Below, one piece after another: positions 1 through 9,322 of a stretch of 64,000 nucleotides of DNA (position 1 is its first letter; each line of letters begins with the position of its first letter). The notes beneath the pieces are model-generated. The model did no database searches. It saw only the letters and a list, made by a program, of their open reading frames with translations, and had not been told where the DNA came from. A program made the position numbers and the translations under genes. Origin of the DNA: Candidatus Tumulicola sp. (GTDB lineage: Bacteria; Vulcanimicrobiota; Vulcanimicrobiia; Eremiobacterales; Eremiobacteraceae); assembly GCA_035601835.1 (NCBI GenBank), contig DATNNM010000008.1, positions 61,128 to 125,127 on the forward strand, read 5' to 3'.

Positions 1-1970
1 ACGTGGGCAAAGCGATCGGCTTGTCGCTCGATCAGGTGGACGCGCTTGCTAAGGCCCTGGATTCGCACTCGGCGACGCGGGTGGAAGCAGAAGCCGCCGA
101 GGTAGCGCAGGCGCAAGGCGTGCCGCGCGACGTCGCCATGCGCGTCTCCGCGCATGGCGAACCAACACCGCTTTCTGCCGCTGAGGTCGCAGAGGCGTTT
201 GAGGTGCTGCCGCAAGCGCTCAAAGTCGATCTCACGAGCAACGCCGCGCGCCGCCTCTACGAGCTGTGCCGGCGCATCGACGATTTCCCGCGCCATTTGA
301 GCCAGCACGTCGGCGGCATGGTCATCACGCGTTCGCCGCTCATCGAAGTGGCGCCGCTCGAGCAGGCCGCCATGCCGGATCGCACGATCTTGTGTTGGGA
401 CAAAGACGACAGCGCCACGCTCGGGCTCATCAAGATCGACATCTTAGGCCTAGGCATGCTCGACGCCATCGAGCTGTGCATCAAGGAGATCGAGCGCGTG
501 CGCGGCGTGAAGGTGGATCTGACCGATCTGCGCGCCTGCGACGATCCCAAAGTGTACGACATGCTGTGCGAGGCCGACACGGTGGGCCTATTCCAAGTGG
601 AGTCGCGCGCGCAGATGGCGACCTTGCCGCGCCTGAGGCCGCGCAACTTCTACGACATCGCGATCGAGGTGGCGATCATCCGGCCGGGGCCGATCCAGGG
701 CGACATGGTCCATCCGTATCTGCGCCGGCGCAAGGGGCTCGAACCGGTGACCTATCCGCATCCGTCGCTCAAGCCGGTGCTCGAGCGGACGCTGGGCGTG
801 CCGCTGTTCCAAGAACAAGGCATGCGCATGGCGGTCGAGGCAGCCGGATTCACGCCGGGGCAGGCGGATGAACTGCGCCGCGCCATGGGTCACAAGCGCT
901 CGCACGAGAAAATGGCGCGCTTGCACGCGGCGCTGGTCGAGGGGCTGAAGAAAAACGGTATCGACGAAGCGACCGGCGAGCGCTTGTTCCAGATGCTCAA
1001 CGCGTTCGCCGACTTCGGGTTCCCCGAGTCGCACGCCGCCTCGTTCGCGCTCATCGTGTACGTCTCGGGCTATCTGCGGGCGTACTACGCGCCGGAGTTC
1101 TGCGCCTCGCTGCTCAACGCGCAGCCGATGGGGTTCTATTCGCCTTCGACGCTGGTCGCGGACGCGCGCCGCCACGACGTGATGGTGTTGCCGCCCGACG
1201 TCAACCGCTCGCACTACGCGTGCACGACGGAGCATATCGAGGGCGGTCAGCATGCCACCGCGCTGCGCATCGGTCTCTCCCAGGTGCGCGGCATCGGCGC
1301 GAAGCACAAAGAGCTGCTGGAAACGCAACGCGTGCAAGCGCCATACGCCGATCTGCGCGACTTCATCGTGCGCACGCAGTTGCCGAAAGACATCCTGGAA
1401 TCGCTGGCGGCCGTGGACGCCTTCGCGTGCTTCGGGCTCACGCGCCGCGCGTCGCTGTGGGAAGTGCAGCGCATGGCGGAGCTTCCGCGCATCGGTGCGC
1501 TCGAGCGCGACATGCCGATAGACGAGCCCAAGGTCAGATTGCCGCGGATGATGCCGATCGAAGAAGCGAGCGCTGATTTTTGGGGCTTAGGTCTATCGGC
1601 GCGCTATCAGGTCATACAGTTTTTCCGCAAGGAGCTCGACAAACAGCGCATCCGCAGGGCGATCGACCTGCCCGCATTGCCGAATCGGCTGATCCTCAAA
1701 GTGGCAGGCGTGGTGACCACCCGGCAGCGACCCGGCACCGCCAAAGGTTTCGTCTTCACCACCATGGAGGACGAGACCGGGCTGATCAACGTCATCATCC
1801 GGCCTGACGTCTACCAGCGTTACCGTCCAGTCGCGCGCGACGAACCGGCGGTGATCGTGGAAGGCGCGCTGCAAAAGGAGAACGGCGTCGTCAACGTCTT
1901 GGCGCGCCGCTTCTGGAAACTGGACCTCGACAGCCTCGCCGACGGCCTCTCCTCGCGCGACTTCCACTAA
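1..1970 (+). CDS. dnaE2: Error-prone DNA polymerase III alpha subunit DnaE2 (3' part)
   Basis: C-terminal two thirds of a DnaE2-type C-family polymerase, which copies past damaged DNA with low fidelity and usually acts with ImuA/ImuB; neither partner is visible here. The reading frame is open at the left edge, so the start, the PHP domain and the first two catalytic aspartates lie outside. The visible part begins in the palm: KIDILGLGML carries the third catalytic Asp (window residue 146), followed by DTVGLFQVESRAQM and RPGPIQGDMVHPYL typical of the family. The helix-hairpin-helix region (RIGLSQVRGIGAKHKELL) and a C-terminal OB fold (LKVAGVVTTRQRPGTAKGF) follow. The short C-terminus, without the long tail of replicative DnaE, supports DnaE2. 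It is followed by three palindromic repeats and then a convergent pilin cluster. The assignment to DnaE2 rather than DnaE1 rests on remembered motifs. Confidence 0.9.
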   Translation, partial: VGKAIGLSLDQVDALAKALDSHSATRVEAEAAEVAQAQGVPRDVAMRVSAHGEPTPLSAAEVAEAFEVLPQALKVDLTSNAARRLYELCRRIDDFPRHLSQHVGGMVITRSPLIEVAPLEQAAMPDRTILCWDKDDSATLGLIKIDILGLGMLDAIELCIKEIERVRGVKVDLTDLRACDDPKVYDMLCEADTVGLFQVESRAQMATLPRLRPRNFYDIAIEVAIIRPGPIQGDMVHPYLRRRKGLEPVTYPHPSLKPVLERTLGVPLFQEQGMRMAVEAAGFTPGQADELRRAMGHKRSHEKMARLHAALVEGLKKNGIDEATGERLFQMLNAFADFGFPESHAASFALIVYVSGYLRAYYAPEFCASLLNAQPMGFYSPSTLVADARRHDVMVLPPDVNRSHYACTTEHIEGGQHATALRIGLSQVRGIGAKHKELLETQRVQAPYADLRDFIVRTQLPKDILESLAAVDAFACFGLTRRASLWEVQRMAELPRIGALERDMPIDEPKVRLPRMMPIEEASADFWGLGLSARYQVIQFFRKELDKQRIRRAIDLPALPNRLILKVAGVVTTRQRPGTAKGFVFTTMEDETGLINVIIRPDVYQRYRPVARDEPAVIVEGALQKENGVVNVLARRFWKLDLDSLADGLSSRDFH

Positions 1971-1983
1971 AACGGGATTCCTA

Positions 1984-2069
1984 TGTAGTGCCGGGGCTTT
2001 AGCCCCGGAATCTCTTGGATGTAGCGACCCGAGCGAGGCTCGGTGTAGTGCCGGGGCTTTAGCCCCGGA
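1984..2069. repeat. Cluster of three palindromic repeats (A-B-A)
   Basis: Two family A copies (stems CCGGGGCT/AGCCCCGG at 1991-2008 and 2051-2068, loop TT, each led by TGTAGTG) flank one family B copy (CCGAGC 2029-2034, loop GAG, GCTCGG 2038-2043). They fill most of the gap between dnaE2 and the convergent pilin gene. There is no T-tract after the stems, so a plain intrinsic terminator is not obvious, though a hairpin barrier at this convergent end is plausible. Confidence 0.9.
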
Positions 2070-2089
2070 TTCACTTTTCACGCTGCCGC

Positions 2090-2605
2090 TTAAGGCTGAG
2101 CAATCGCCCCGGTGAAGAGGTTCACGTCCACTCGCGCAGCGCGCGATGAGTCGCCCGAAGCCACGAGTGTCAGCTCGATCGTCTGGTGCTGGTCGGACCA
2201 CTCCCCGGCTTGGACGAATTGCGCGCTGCCGTTGCTTGCGAACAGCAGCGGCGTGGTGGAGGAGATCACGCCCTGGGCCAGCGCCACGTGGTCGAAAGAA
2301 CGCCGCACGATCAAGTCGCCAAGCATCGAATTAGGATCGATCTCGTTGGGCCGGCCGTAGCGGCATTCGTAGACCAGCGGGTCCGCGGAGATGATCTCCA
2401 GCGTGCCGCCGACGTTGGGCCCGGCATTCTGCGCGGCGCGCTCGATCAGGGAAAGATCTTGCGCTAAGGTCGTCGCAGCGTCGGATGCGGCGCGGGCCCG
2501 GGAGTAATCGAGATACGCGGGCACGACGGCAAGCGACGCAGCGAGTCCGATGATCGCGGCGACGACCAGCACCTCCAAAAGCGTGAGGGCGCGTCGCGTG
2601 ATCAT
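2090..2605 (-). CDS. Type II secretion / type IV pilus minor pilin-like protein
   Basis: About 171 residues beginning ITRRALTLLEVLVVAAII: a short basic leader, a type III signal-peptide motif (small residue then TLLEV with Glu at +5) and a hydrophobic helix. This is the N-terminus of class III prepilins cleaved by PilD/GspO. The globular part is GspH/PilE-like in size but carries no diagnostic motif. ATG at 2605 is chosen over an earlier start at 2644 because the longer form would bury the leader; it also overlaps the upstream stop by 4 bases (ATGA), indicating translational coupling. It is the last gene of a three-gene minor pilin cluster. The exact system (pilus, pseudopilus or competence) cannot be told from the sequence. 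Confidence 0.75.
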   Translation of the reverse strand: MITRRALTLLEVLVVAAIIGLAASLAVVPAYLDYSRARAASDAATTLAQDLSLIERAAQNAGPNVGGTLEIISADPLVYECRYGRPNEIDPNSMLGDLIVRRSFDHVALAQGVISSTTPLLFASNGSAQFVQAGEWSDQHQTIELTLVASGDSSRAARVDVNLFTGAIAQP

Positions 2606-3309
2606 GGCAGCGGGCCCGGATGGACGGAATTGCCGTCCGACCACGTCTGATCGTTGAAGACGTCGTCCGGCACGGGCGTGTCGCTGCCGAGTTGTTTGAA
2701 TGCGTGGATGCGCAGGTCGGTGGCGAGGGTGCCGCCTGCCTGTCCGGCCGGATCGCCCGGGCTATCGATGCCCACGGGGCCGGCGTTGTCGATCGCGCCC
2801 ACGACCTCCGAGTAGGGCGCGGCCTGCTCAAACACGCGGATGAGCGCCGTCGTGCTGCGCGCGGCGACTGCGGCGCCGGACACGTTGACGACCGCCGTCG
2901 ACGTCACTTGAAGCGGCGCCTCGTTCACGTACGGGTTCTGCTGAAGGGCCAGATCTTGATGATCGTAGGCCTGCGCGGGCGCGGCGATTTGCAAAGCGAC
3001 GGTGATGCTCAGGCTCGTCGTGTCGTCGATGGAAAGCGTCGTCGTGCTGTTCGCAGCGGCGACATCGCCGAGCGTCAAAACCATGTTCCCTTGGCGGCGT
3101 GCCAGCAGCGCGCGCACCCAGCCGATGCCCGCGTCGGCACCGGCCTGCGCCTGCAAGGCTCGCAGCTCCTCGGTGCTGCGGCGCAGCTGAATCGCGGCGA
3201 TGTTGACGATGACCGCGAGCACGCCGAGGATGAGCAGCGTCGCGAGCAACACGGTGATGAGCGCGATGCCGCGCCGGTTGCGCCTCACGGTCTGCCTCCA
3301 CCGGCGCAC
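2602..3309 (-). CDS. PilX-like minor pilin / pilus assembly protein
   Basis: A 235-residue protein with a basic N-terminus (RRNRRG), then GIALITVLLATLLILGVLAV, a single hydrophobic helix like that of the PilX N-terminal family. That family resembles prepilins but often lacks the +5 Glu, and none is present here. A Glu-Leu-rich segment follows (RRSTEELRALQAQAGAD), then a Thr/Ser/Ala-rich extracytoplasmic domain. The start is GTG at 3309, inside the end of the upstream gene (25-base overlap), and the stop overlaps the next start. PilX-type proteins help pilus assembly and aggregation. The order PilV-like, PilX-like, GspH-like fits minor pilin operons. Function is by family resemblance only. Confidence 0.65.
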   Translation of the reverse strand: MRRWRQTVRRNRRGIALITVLLATLLILGVLAVIVNIAAIQLRRSTEELRALQAQAGADAGIGWVRALLARRQGNMVLTLGDVAAANSTTTLSIDDTTSLSITVALQIAAPAQAYDHQDLALQQNPYVNEAPLQVTSTAVVNVSGAAVAARSTTALIRVFEQAAPYSEVVGAIDNAGPVGIDSPGDPAGQAGGTLATDLRIHAFKQLGSDTPVPDDVFNDQTWSDGNSVHPGPLP

Positions 3310-4778
3310 CCGCCGCCGGCCGGCGGCGTTTGGGAGCCGGGCGCGGGCACTGCGGGTCCCACGGTCGTGGCCACGCGAGCGAGCACGTTTCCGCCTACAT
3401 CGGTGACCGAGACGATGATGTCATGCGCGCCGGACGTGGCCGAAGGATGCACGTCGACCGTCACGATTTGGCCGTCCACCGAAGACGTCGCCGTGCCGTC
3501 GACCACGCTGCCGTAGGCGGACGCGATCTCTTGGTCCGTCAGCGCGTTTGACGCAGCAAGAACCGCAGCCCGGTGCTGCGCGGCCACCGCGTTCGAGCGC
3601 GCGACGACGATGAGCGCCGGGAACACGCCGCCGACGATCACGGTCGTGAAGCACGCGGTGGCGATGAGCGCCTCGATCAGGCTGAATCCCGCGGATCTCG
3701 CGCGGCTTGGAGCAAGCGCTCTGCCCGTGCGCATCGGCCGGAACTTGCGCGGCACGATCACCGCCTTGGTGACCTGCGGCGCCGAGATGCGCAAGAACAG
3801 CGGCGAGCATTGCACCAAGACGTTGCGCGCGTAGAACTGCGCGCCGACCTTGTACACGCATTCGTCGAAGTACATCAAACCATCCGCAGACACGAAGATC
3901 GAGCTGCCGATGCCGCGCCATTCTCGTGGGTCGTGAGCAAGCCACAAACAATAGCGCGAGACCAGCGCATCGCGCCGCGTCCATGCCACGATGCATATCG
4001 CGAGGAGCATCATGCCGAATGCGCTCAGCACGAGCCGCCATGGGAAATCGACCGGCTCGCCGAGCGGACGCAGCGCGTACAGCGTCGTGCGGTCGCCGGG
4101 GCGCAAGGGCGAGCCGAAAGCCGGCCCGGCCAACGCGGCGCCGTCTCCGGGCCCGATGCTCCTCGTCACGTGATAGCTGTCCACCGCGAACGTCGCGTCG
4201 CTCAGTCCGTTGCGCAGGCGCAGTATGCGCTGAGGCAGCGGGACCCCCGACATCTGCAGCCAGCCTTCGAACACGAACGAAGGGCTGGAGGGCGTGATGC
4301 GATCGGTCAGGCCCAAGACTCTGTTCTGCGCGGCGTCGGTGTAGAAGATGACTCCGGCGGGCGTGGCCCACACCGTGGTCGAGCCGGCCCGCGGCGACAA
4401 GCGCGTCGAGGCGAGCTCCGCCAGAGCCACCGCCCACGCATTCGCCAAGGGATCGGCGTTCAACGGGTCGTCGCTGCGCGCCGCGGTCGATCCGATAAGG
4501 AGGGTCGCGCCGTCACCCGCGGCGTGGAACGAGTATCCGGGCGCGCGTTCATCAACCGTCCACGCGGCGTCGCCGATGATCGCGACGCCGGAGATCGCGA
4601 CGGCGGGCCCGTTACCGATGCGATGCGCCGTATAGTCGAGGCGGCCGTGAAACGATTGGAGGTTGGCGAGGATATAAGGAGGAGCGATCGCTGCCGCGGG
4701 CACCCCAGCGCGCGGCGCGGTCGCGACGGACGACGCGGCGATAAAAAGAAGCACGCTCACGCCGAAAACTCTATGCAC
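3285..4778 (-). CDS. Membrane protein with C-terminal PilV-type prepilin segment (apparent fusion)
   Basis: About 497 residues. The start is GTG at 4778, preceded by AAGGAT at good spacing; an in-frame ATG at 4820 has no clear Shine-Dalgarno. The N-terminus is a signal-peptide-like segment (VSVLLFIAASSVATA), followed by an unrecognised extracytoplasmic domain, a transmembrane helix near residues 250-266 (LVLSAFGMMLLAICIVAW) and about 80 further residues. Then, at about 364, comes a complete prepilin leader and helix (SAGFSLIEALIATACF, Glu at +5), a PilV-like head and a Gly/Pro-rich, Cys-containing tail. An internal ATG at 3734 sits just before the prepilin part, so the pilin could also be made separately. 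Whether this is a true fusion or two genes that lost a stop is unknown. Confidence 0.6.
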   Translation of the reverse strand: MHRVFGVSVLLFIAASSVATAPRAGVPAAAIAPPYILANLQSFHGRLDYTAHRIGNGPAVAISGVAIIGDAAWTVDERAPGYSFHAAGDGATLLIGSTAARSDDPLNADPLANAWAVALAELASTRLSPRAGSTTVWATPAGVIFYTDAAQNRVLGLTDRITPSSPSFVFEGWLQMSGVPLPQRILRLRNGLSDATFAVDSYHVTRSIGPGDGAALAGPAFGSPLRPGDRTTLYALRPLGEPVDFPWRLVLSAFGMMLLAICIVAWTRRDALVSRYCLWLAHDPREWRGIGSSIFVSADGLMYFDECVYKVGAQFYARNVLVQCSPLFLRISAPQVTKAVIVPRKFRPMRTGRALAPSRARSAGFSLIEALIATACFTTVIVGGVFPALIVVARSNAVAAQHRAAVLAASNALTDQEIASAYGSVVDGTATSSVDGQIVTVDVHPSATSGAHDIIVSVTDVGGNVLARVATTVGPAVPAPGSQTPPAGGGCAGGGRP

Positions 4779-4971
4779 TTCAGCGGATCCTTGGTCCGGC
4801 CGCGCGCAAGGTGACGCCATGGTTGTATGGCCCTGCGCGGTGAGCCTTCAAAGCAAACGTTCGATGCGGTCCCGGCGCTCGGAGAACAATATCACGCGCC
4901 GCGCCGGCAACGACAAGGGGGTCGCCTCTCAGAGAGACAGAATAGCCTGTGGATAACTGAGGAATGATGGC
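4779..4971. other. Divergent intergenic region upstream of clpB
   Basis: About 190 bases between the pilin cluster (minus) and clpB (plus), presumably holding both promoters. I see no clear sigma-70 pair and no CIRCE-type inverted repeat, so the heat-shock control of clpB, if any, is not visible. AGGAA lies 8 bases before the clpB ATG. Confidence 0.5.
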
Positions 4972-7602
4972 ATGGCAGACTTCAACAGGCTGACGACCAA
5001 AGCGCAGCAGGCGATCGCGACGGCGCAGCGCATCGCGCAAGAATACCACGCGAGCGAGATCGACGGCGAACATCTGCTCGCCGCGCTGCTTGACGATCCC
5101 GAAGGCACGCCTGCCATCGTGCTGCGCCAGGTCGGCGTTGACGTCGGCAGCCTCGCCAAGCAGCTCGACGCCAAGCTCAAAGCCCGAGCGAAGGTCTACG
5201 GCGGGGCCGAACCGCGGGTGGGCAGAGAGCTCAACGGCATACTCGATCGCGCCGAAACCGAAGCGAAGAACTTCAAAGACGACTACATCTCGACCGAGCA
5301 CCTGTTGCTCAGCATCGCCGACATGCCCGGCAAGTCTGAAGCCAAAGACCTGCTTCGCGCCGTCGGCGCCACGCGAGAGAAGATCCTCGCTGGTCTTGCC
5401 CCGGTGCGCGGCAGCCAGCGCATCACGGATCAAGAGCCCGAGGGCAAGTACCAGGCGCTGGAGCGCTACGGCCGCGACCTCACCGAACTGGCGCGCCAGA
5501 ACAAGATCGATCCGGTGATCGGGCGTGATGAGGAGATCCGCCGTGTCATCCAAGTCCTCTCTCGCAGGACCAAGAACAACCCGGTGCTCATCGGCGAGCC
5601 CGGCGTCGGCAAAACCGCAATCGTCGAGGGCCTGGCCCATCGCATCGTCCGCGGCGACGTGCCGGAGGGCCTGAAGAACAAGCGCATCATCGCGCTCGAT
5701 CTCGGGGCGTTGATCGCCGGCGCGAAGTACCGCGGCGAGTTCGAAGATCGCCTCAAAGCGGTGCTCAAAGAGGTCACGGAGAGCCAGGGCAACGTCATCC
5801 TTTTCATCGACGAATTGCATACGGTCGTCGGCGCCGGCGCCGCTGAAGGGGCGATGGACGCCTCGAACCTGCTCAAGCCGATGCTCGCGCGCGGCGAACT
5901 GCACGCGGTCGGCGCGACCACGCTCAACGAATACAGGAAATACATCGAAAAGGACGCGGCCTTGGAGCGGCGCTTCCAGCCGATCATGGTTGGCGAGCCG
6001 ACGGTCGAAGACACGATCTCGATTCTGCGCGGCCTGCGCGAGCGCTACGAGACGCACCATCACGTGCGCATCAAAGATTCGGCGCTGGTCGCGGCCGCCG
6101 TGCTGTCCGCGCGCTACATCACCGACCGGTTCTTGCCGGACAAGGCCATCGACTTGGTCGACGAAGCCGCCAGCAAGCTGCGCATGGAGATGGATTCGCG
6201 CCCGGTGGAGTTGGACGAAGTCGAGCGCCGGGCGAATCAGCTCAAGATCGAGCGCGAGGCGCTCAAGAAAGAGACCGACGCGGGCTCGCGCAAGCGCCTC
6301 GCGGACATCGAGCAAGAGATCAAGGATCTCGAAGCCGAGACGAAGCGGCTCAGGCAGCGCTGGGAAGAAGAAAAGAACGCGATCGGCGGCATCAGCAAGC
6401 TAGCACAAGAGATCGAGGCTACGAAGCAGCGCATCCAGCGCGCGGAGCAGGGCTACGATCCCACCGCGGATCTAGGCGAGATCGCGAAGTTGAAATTCGA
6501 AACGCTTAAAAGACTAGAGAAACAAAAGGACGATGCTGAGAGGCGGTTGGAGTCGCCAGGTGCCGGCACGAAACTCTTCAAGGAAGAAGTCGACGAGCAC
6601 GACATCGCCGAGGTCGTATCCAAGTGGACGAGAATCCCGGTCAGCAAGATGCTGGAGGGTGAGGTGCAAAAACTGCTGCACATGGAGGAGCGCTTGCACC
6701 AGCGCGTGGTGGGCCAGGAAGAAGCCGTGCGCGCGGTATCCGCGGCCGTGCGGCGCGCGCGCGCCGGCATGCAGGATCCGAACCGGCCGCTGGGCTCGTT
6801 CATCTTCCTCGGGCCGACCGGCGTGGGCAAGACCGAACTCGCTCGCGCGTTGGCGGAGTTCCTTTTCGACGACGAGCGCGCGATGATCCGCATCGACATG
6901 TCAGAGTACATGGAAAAGCACGCGGTGGCGCGGCTCATCGGCGCGCCGCCCGGCTACGTCGGCTACGAAGAAGGCGGGCAGCTCACCGAGGCCGTGCGGC
7001 GCAGGCCGTATTCCGTCATCCTGTTTGACGAGATCGAAAAGGCGCACCAGGACGTCTTCAACGTCATGCTGCAGATCCTCGATGACGGCCGGCTTACCGA
7101 TGGTCAAGGCCGCACCGTGAACTTCACCAATTCGGTGCTCATCATGACGAGCAACATCGGCTCGCAGGCCATCAGCGAACTCGCCGGCGACCCTGCGGCG
7201 ATGCGCGAGCGCGTCATGGAGGCGGTGCGCCAGCAATTCCGGCCGGAATTCCTCAACCGCATCGACGAGATCATCATCTTCCGGAATCTGTCGCTGGCCG
7301 ACATCAAACGCATCGTGGACATCCAGCTCGAGGGGCTGCGCAAACGCATGGCCGAGCGCGGCATCGGCCTGGAACTCACCGACGCGGCCAAGGAGTACAT
7401 CGCCAATCGCGGCTACGACCCCGTGTACGGGGCGCGCCCGCTGAAGCGCGCGCTGCAAAAAGAGATCCTCGATCCGCTGGCACTGCGTGTGCTCAACGGC
7501 GACTTCGTCGCGGGCGATAACGTCGTGGCCGATGTCCAGCGCGGCGAGGTGGTCTTCCAGAAAAAATCCGCCGCTCGCACAGCATCGGCCGCCAGAAACT
7601 AG
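4972..7602 (+). CDS. clpB: ATP-dependent disaggregase ClpB
   Basis: An 876-residue AAA+ Hsp100 protein, the usual length for ClpB, which threads proteins out of aggregates in the cytoplasm together with DnaK/DnaJ. Order: Clp N-domain repeats (residues 1-145), first AAA module with Walker A GEPGVGKT (208-215) and Walker [11 protein letters not shown], the long coiled-coil middle domain (about 405-525) that separates ClpB from ClpA/ClpC, second AAA module with Walker A GPTGVGKT (614-621) and pore loop GYVGYEEGG, and the C-terminal D2-small domain ([20 protein letters not shown]). No ClpP-binding IGF/IGL loop was noticed, consistent with a disaggregase. It stands alone with its own upstream region; a family A repeat begins 14 bases after the stop. 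Confidence 0.97.
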   Translation: MADFNRLTTKAQQAIATAQRIAQEYHASEIDGEHLLAALLDDPEGTPAIVLRQVGVDVGSLAKQLDAKLKARAKVYGGAEPRVGRELNGILDRAETEAKNFKDDYISTEHLLLSIADMPGKSEAKDLLRAVGATREKILAGLAPVRGSQRITDQEPEGKYQALERYGRDLTELARQNKIDPVIGRDEEIRRVIQVLSRRTKNNPVLIGEPGVGKTAIVEGLAHRIVRGDVPEGLKNKRIIALDLGALIAGAKYRGEFEDRLKAVLKEVTESQGNVILFIDELHTVVGAGAAEGAMDASNLLKPMLARGELHAVGATTLNEYRKYIEKDAALERRFQPIMVGEPTVEDTISILRGLRERYETHHHVRIKDSALVAAAVLSARYITDRFLPDKAIDLVDEAASKLRMEMDSRPVELDEVERRANQLKIEREALKKETDAGSRKRLADIEQEIKDLEAETKRLRQRWEEEKNAIGGISKLAQEIEATKQRIQRAEQGYDPTADLGEIAKLKFETLKRLEKQKDDAERRLESPGAGTKLFKEEVDEHDIAEVVSKWTRIPVSKMLEGEVQKLLHMEERLHQRVVGQEEAVRAVSAAVRRARAGMQDPNRPLGSFIFLGPTGVGKTELARALAEFLFDDERAMIRIDMSEYMEKHAVARLIGAPPGYVGYEEGGQLTEAVRRRPYSVILFDEIEKAHQDVFNVMLQILDDGRLTDGQGRTVNFTNSVLIMTSNIGSQAISELAGDPAAMRERVMEAVRQQFRPEFLNRIDEIIIFRNLSLADIKRIVDIQLEGLRKRMAERGIGLELTDAAKEYIANRGYDPVYGARPLKRALQKEILDPLALRVLNGDFVAGDNVVADVQRGEVVFQKKSAARTASAARN

Positions 7603-7616
7603 GAGCGGACTAACCT

Positions 7617-7643
7617 GTGTAGTGCCGGAGCTTCAGCTCCGGC
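7617..7643. repeat. Family A palindromic repeat (CCGGAGCT variant)
   Basis: TGTAGTG lead, stem CCGGAGCT (7625-7632), loop TC, stem AGCTCCGG (7635-7642). It lies between clpB and the methyltransferase. The GGGGGA that probably acts as Shine-Dalgarno for the next gene begins right after it, so the hairpin borders that gene's ribosome binding site. Confidence 0.85.
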
Positions 7644-7656
7644 TGGGGGACACTCT

Positions 7657-8823
7657 TTGCGGCCTACAGCGCGTCTGAAACCGCGGCGCCCGGAGCGGGC
7701 GCTGCATCCGTGGATCTTCGCCGGCGAACTCGAAGCCGTGCCTGACGGTGTGGCGGCGGGGGACACGGTCACCGTGGTCGACCATCGCGGCCGCTTCTTC
7801 GCGACCGCGTATTGCAACCCGCGTTCGAAGATCGTCTTGCGCGTGCTCTCGTGGAACGACGAGCCTATCGACGCCGCGTTTTGGCGTCGCCGCATCGGCG
7901 CGGCGGTCGAAACGCGCGGCCAACTGCCGCCCGATGCGGCAAGGCGTTTGGTCAACGCGGAAGGCGACGGATTGCCGGGCCTTGTGGTGGATCGCTACGC
8001 AGGCTGGCTCGTAGCGCAGTGCTCGACCGCCGGAGTCGAGCGAGCCAAGGATGACATCGTCGCGGCCCTGCAAGACGTCTGCAAACCGCGGGGCGTTTTC
8101 GAGCGCAGCGACATGCCCGAGCGAGTACTCGAAGGCCTCGAGCAGCGCACCGGGTTGCTGGCGGGTGAAGAGCCGCCGGACCTCGTCGACATCAGCGAGG
8201 AGCCGGCGCGATTGCTCGTCGACGTCAAGCATGGGCAGAAGACCGGCCTCTTCCTCGACCAGCGCCTGAACCGCCAAGCCGTCGGAGGATACGCCGCCGG
8301 CCGCCGGGTCCTGAATTGCTTCGCGTACTCGGGCGGCTTCAGCGTCCACGCCGGACTAGGCGGCGCCGGCGAGATCACGAGCATCGACATCTCGGAGGAA
8401 GCCTGCAAGCTCGCCGAGCGCAACATGGCGCACAACGGTCTGCCCGCCGGTAACGTCATCGCAGCCAACTGCTTTGACTGGCTGCGCAGCGCCAGCGACG
8501 CAGGTGAGCGGTTTGGACTGATCATCCTCGATCCGCCCGCGTTCGCTCGCGGCAAGTCCTCGCTCGACAACGCCGTGCGCGGTTACAACGAGCTCAACTT
8601 GCGGGCGATGAAAATGCTGGACGAAGGCGGCATCCTCGTGACCTGCTCCTGCTCGCGGCCCGTGACGCACGAGCGTTTCCTCGACATCGTCCGGCACGCG
8701 GCGCGCGATGCGCATCGCCGCCTTCAGGTCCTTGAAGATCGTACGCAGCCGCCGGACCATCCGGTGGATCTGGATGCTCCGGAGTCGGCTTATCTCAAGT
8801 GTCTGATCTTACGCGCGTGGTGA
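7657..8823 (+). CDS. Class I rRNA methyltransferase, RlmI/COG1092 family
   Basis: A 388-residue SAM-dependent methyltransferase of the RlmI (YccW) family, whose E. coli member makes m5C1962 in 23S rRNA. An N-terminal PUA-like RNA-binding region (residues 1-75, RPERALHPWIFAGELEAVPD) is followed by the RlmI-like middle domain (VNAEGDGLPGLVVDRYAGWL) and a Rossmann domain with motif I CFAYSGGFSVHAG, motif IV LDPPAFA and motif VI CSCSRPV, whose cysteines fit the m5C mechanism. The start is TTG at 7657, preceded by GGGGGA 6 bases upstream. The gene is convergent with the lipoprotein gene 2 bases downstream. Target specificity is assumed from the family. Confidence 0.88.
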   Translation: MRPTARLKPRRPERALHPWIFAGELEAVPDGVAAGDTVTVVDHRGRFFATAYCNPRSKIVLRVLSWNDEPIDAAFWRRRIGAAVETRGQLPPDAARRLVNAEGDGLPGLVVDRYAGWLVAQCSTAGVERAKDDIVAALQDVCKPRGVFERSDMPERVLEGLEQRTGLLAGEEPPDLVDISEEPARLLVDVKHGQKTGLFLDQRLNRQAVGGYAAGRRVLNCFAYSGGFSVHAGLGGAGEITSIDISEEACKLAERNMAHNGLPAGNVIAANCFDWLRSASDAGERFGLIILDPPAFARGKSSLDNAVRGYNELNLRAMKMLDEGGILVTCSCSRPVTHERFLDIVRHAARDAHRRLQVLEDRTQPPDHPVDLDAPESAYLKCLILRAW

Positions 8824-8825
8824 TG

Positions 8826-9302
8826 TTACTTGGTGCCGTGCGCGATCGCGATCTGCGTCTTGCCGCCGTCCGTGCTCAGCTCCACCGACGAGATCTCCTT
8901 CGAGCCGTTCTTGACGACTTCGAAACTGGCGAACGAGTTGTCGGCGCTGCTGCTGCGCGCTTTCTCCGAGCCGGCGGGCATCTTTGACTTGTACCATGCG
9001 TACACTTTATCGAACGAGTCGCCCGTGGTGAGCACGAGGATCTGCGCGGATCCCTCAGCGGTGGTCGCGTCGAGCCCGCCGCCTTCGGTGGGCTTCGCGC
9101 CCGGGTAGAGCGGAACGCCGAGCTTAGCCGCGTCGACGCTGCTCGCGCCGAACTTCACCGAGCCTACCTTCGATTCCAAAGCCGTGGCCTTTTGGTCCAC
9201 GTTGCTGAGGTCGGGCACGTTTTGCTTCGCCGACGTGGACTGCTTGGAGCAGCCCGTTCCGACAAGCGCAAGAACCACGCAGAACGAAAGCATGAATCGC
9301 AT
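8826..9302 (-). CDS. Putative lipoprotein of unknown function
   Basis: About 158 residues with a lipoprotein signal peptide (RFMLSFCVVLALVGTGCS; lipobox Cys at residue 18), so probably membrane-anchored outside the cytoplasm. The mature part is a small unrecognised domain with the segment VPLYPGAKPTEGGG and a later DSFDKVYAWYKSKMP. That pattern recalls small proteins in which a 'YPGA' start and a 'V..WYK' helix mark one fold, but I cannot name the family with confidence. ATG at 9302 is preferred to TTG at 9326, which would overlap the upstream dehydrogenase and lengthen the signal peptide. It follows the dehydrogenase by 20 bases, possibly in the same transcript. Confidence 0.65.
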   Translation of the reverse strand: MRFMLSFCVVLALVGTGCSKQSTSAKQNVPDLSNVDQKATALESKVGSVKFGASSVDAAKLGVPLYPGAKPTEGGGLDATTAEGSAQILVLTTGDSFDKVYAWYKSKMPAGSEKARSSSADNSFASFEVVKNGSKEISSVELSTDGGKTQIAIAHGTK

Positions 9303-9322
9303 GCCCGGCCGATTCGCTGCGC

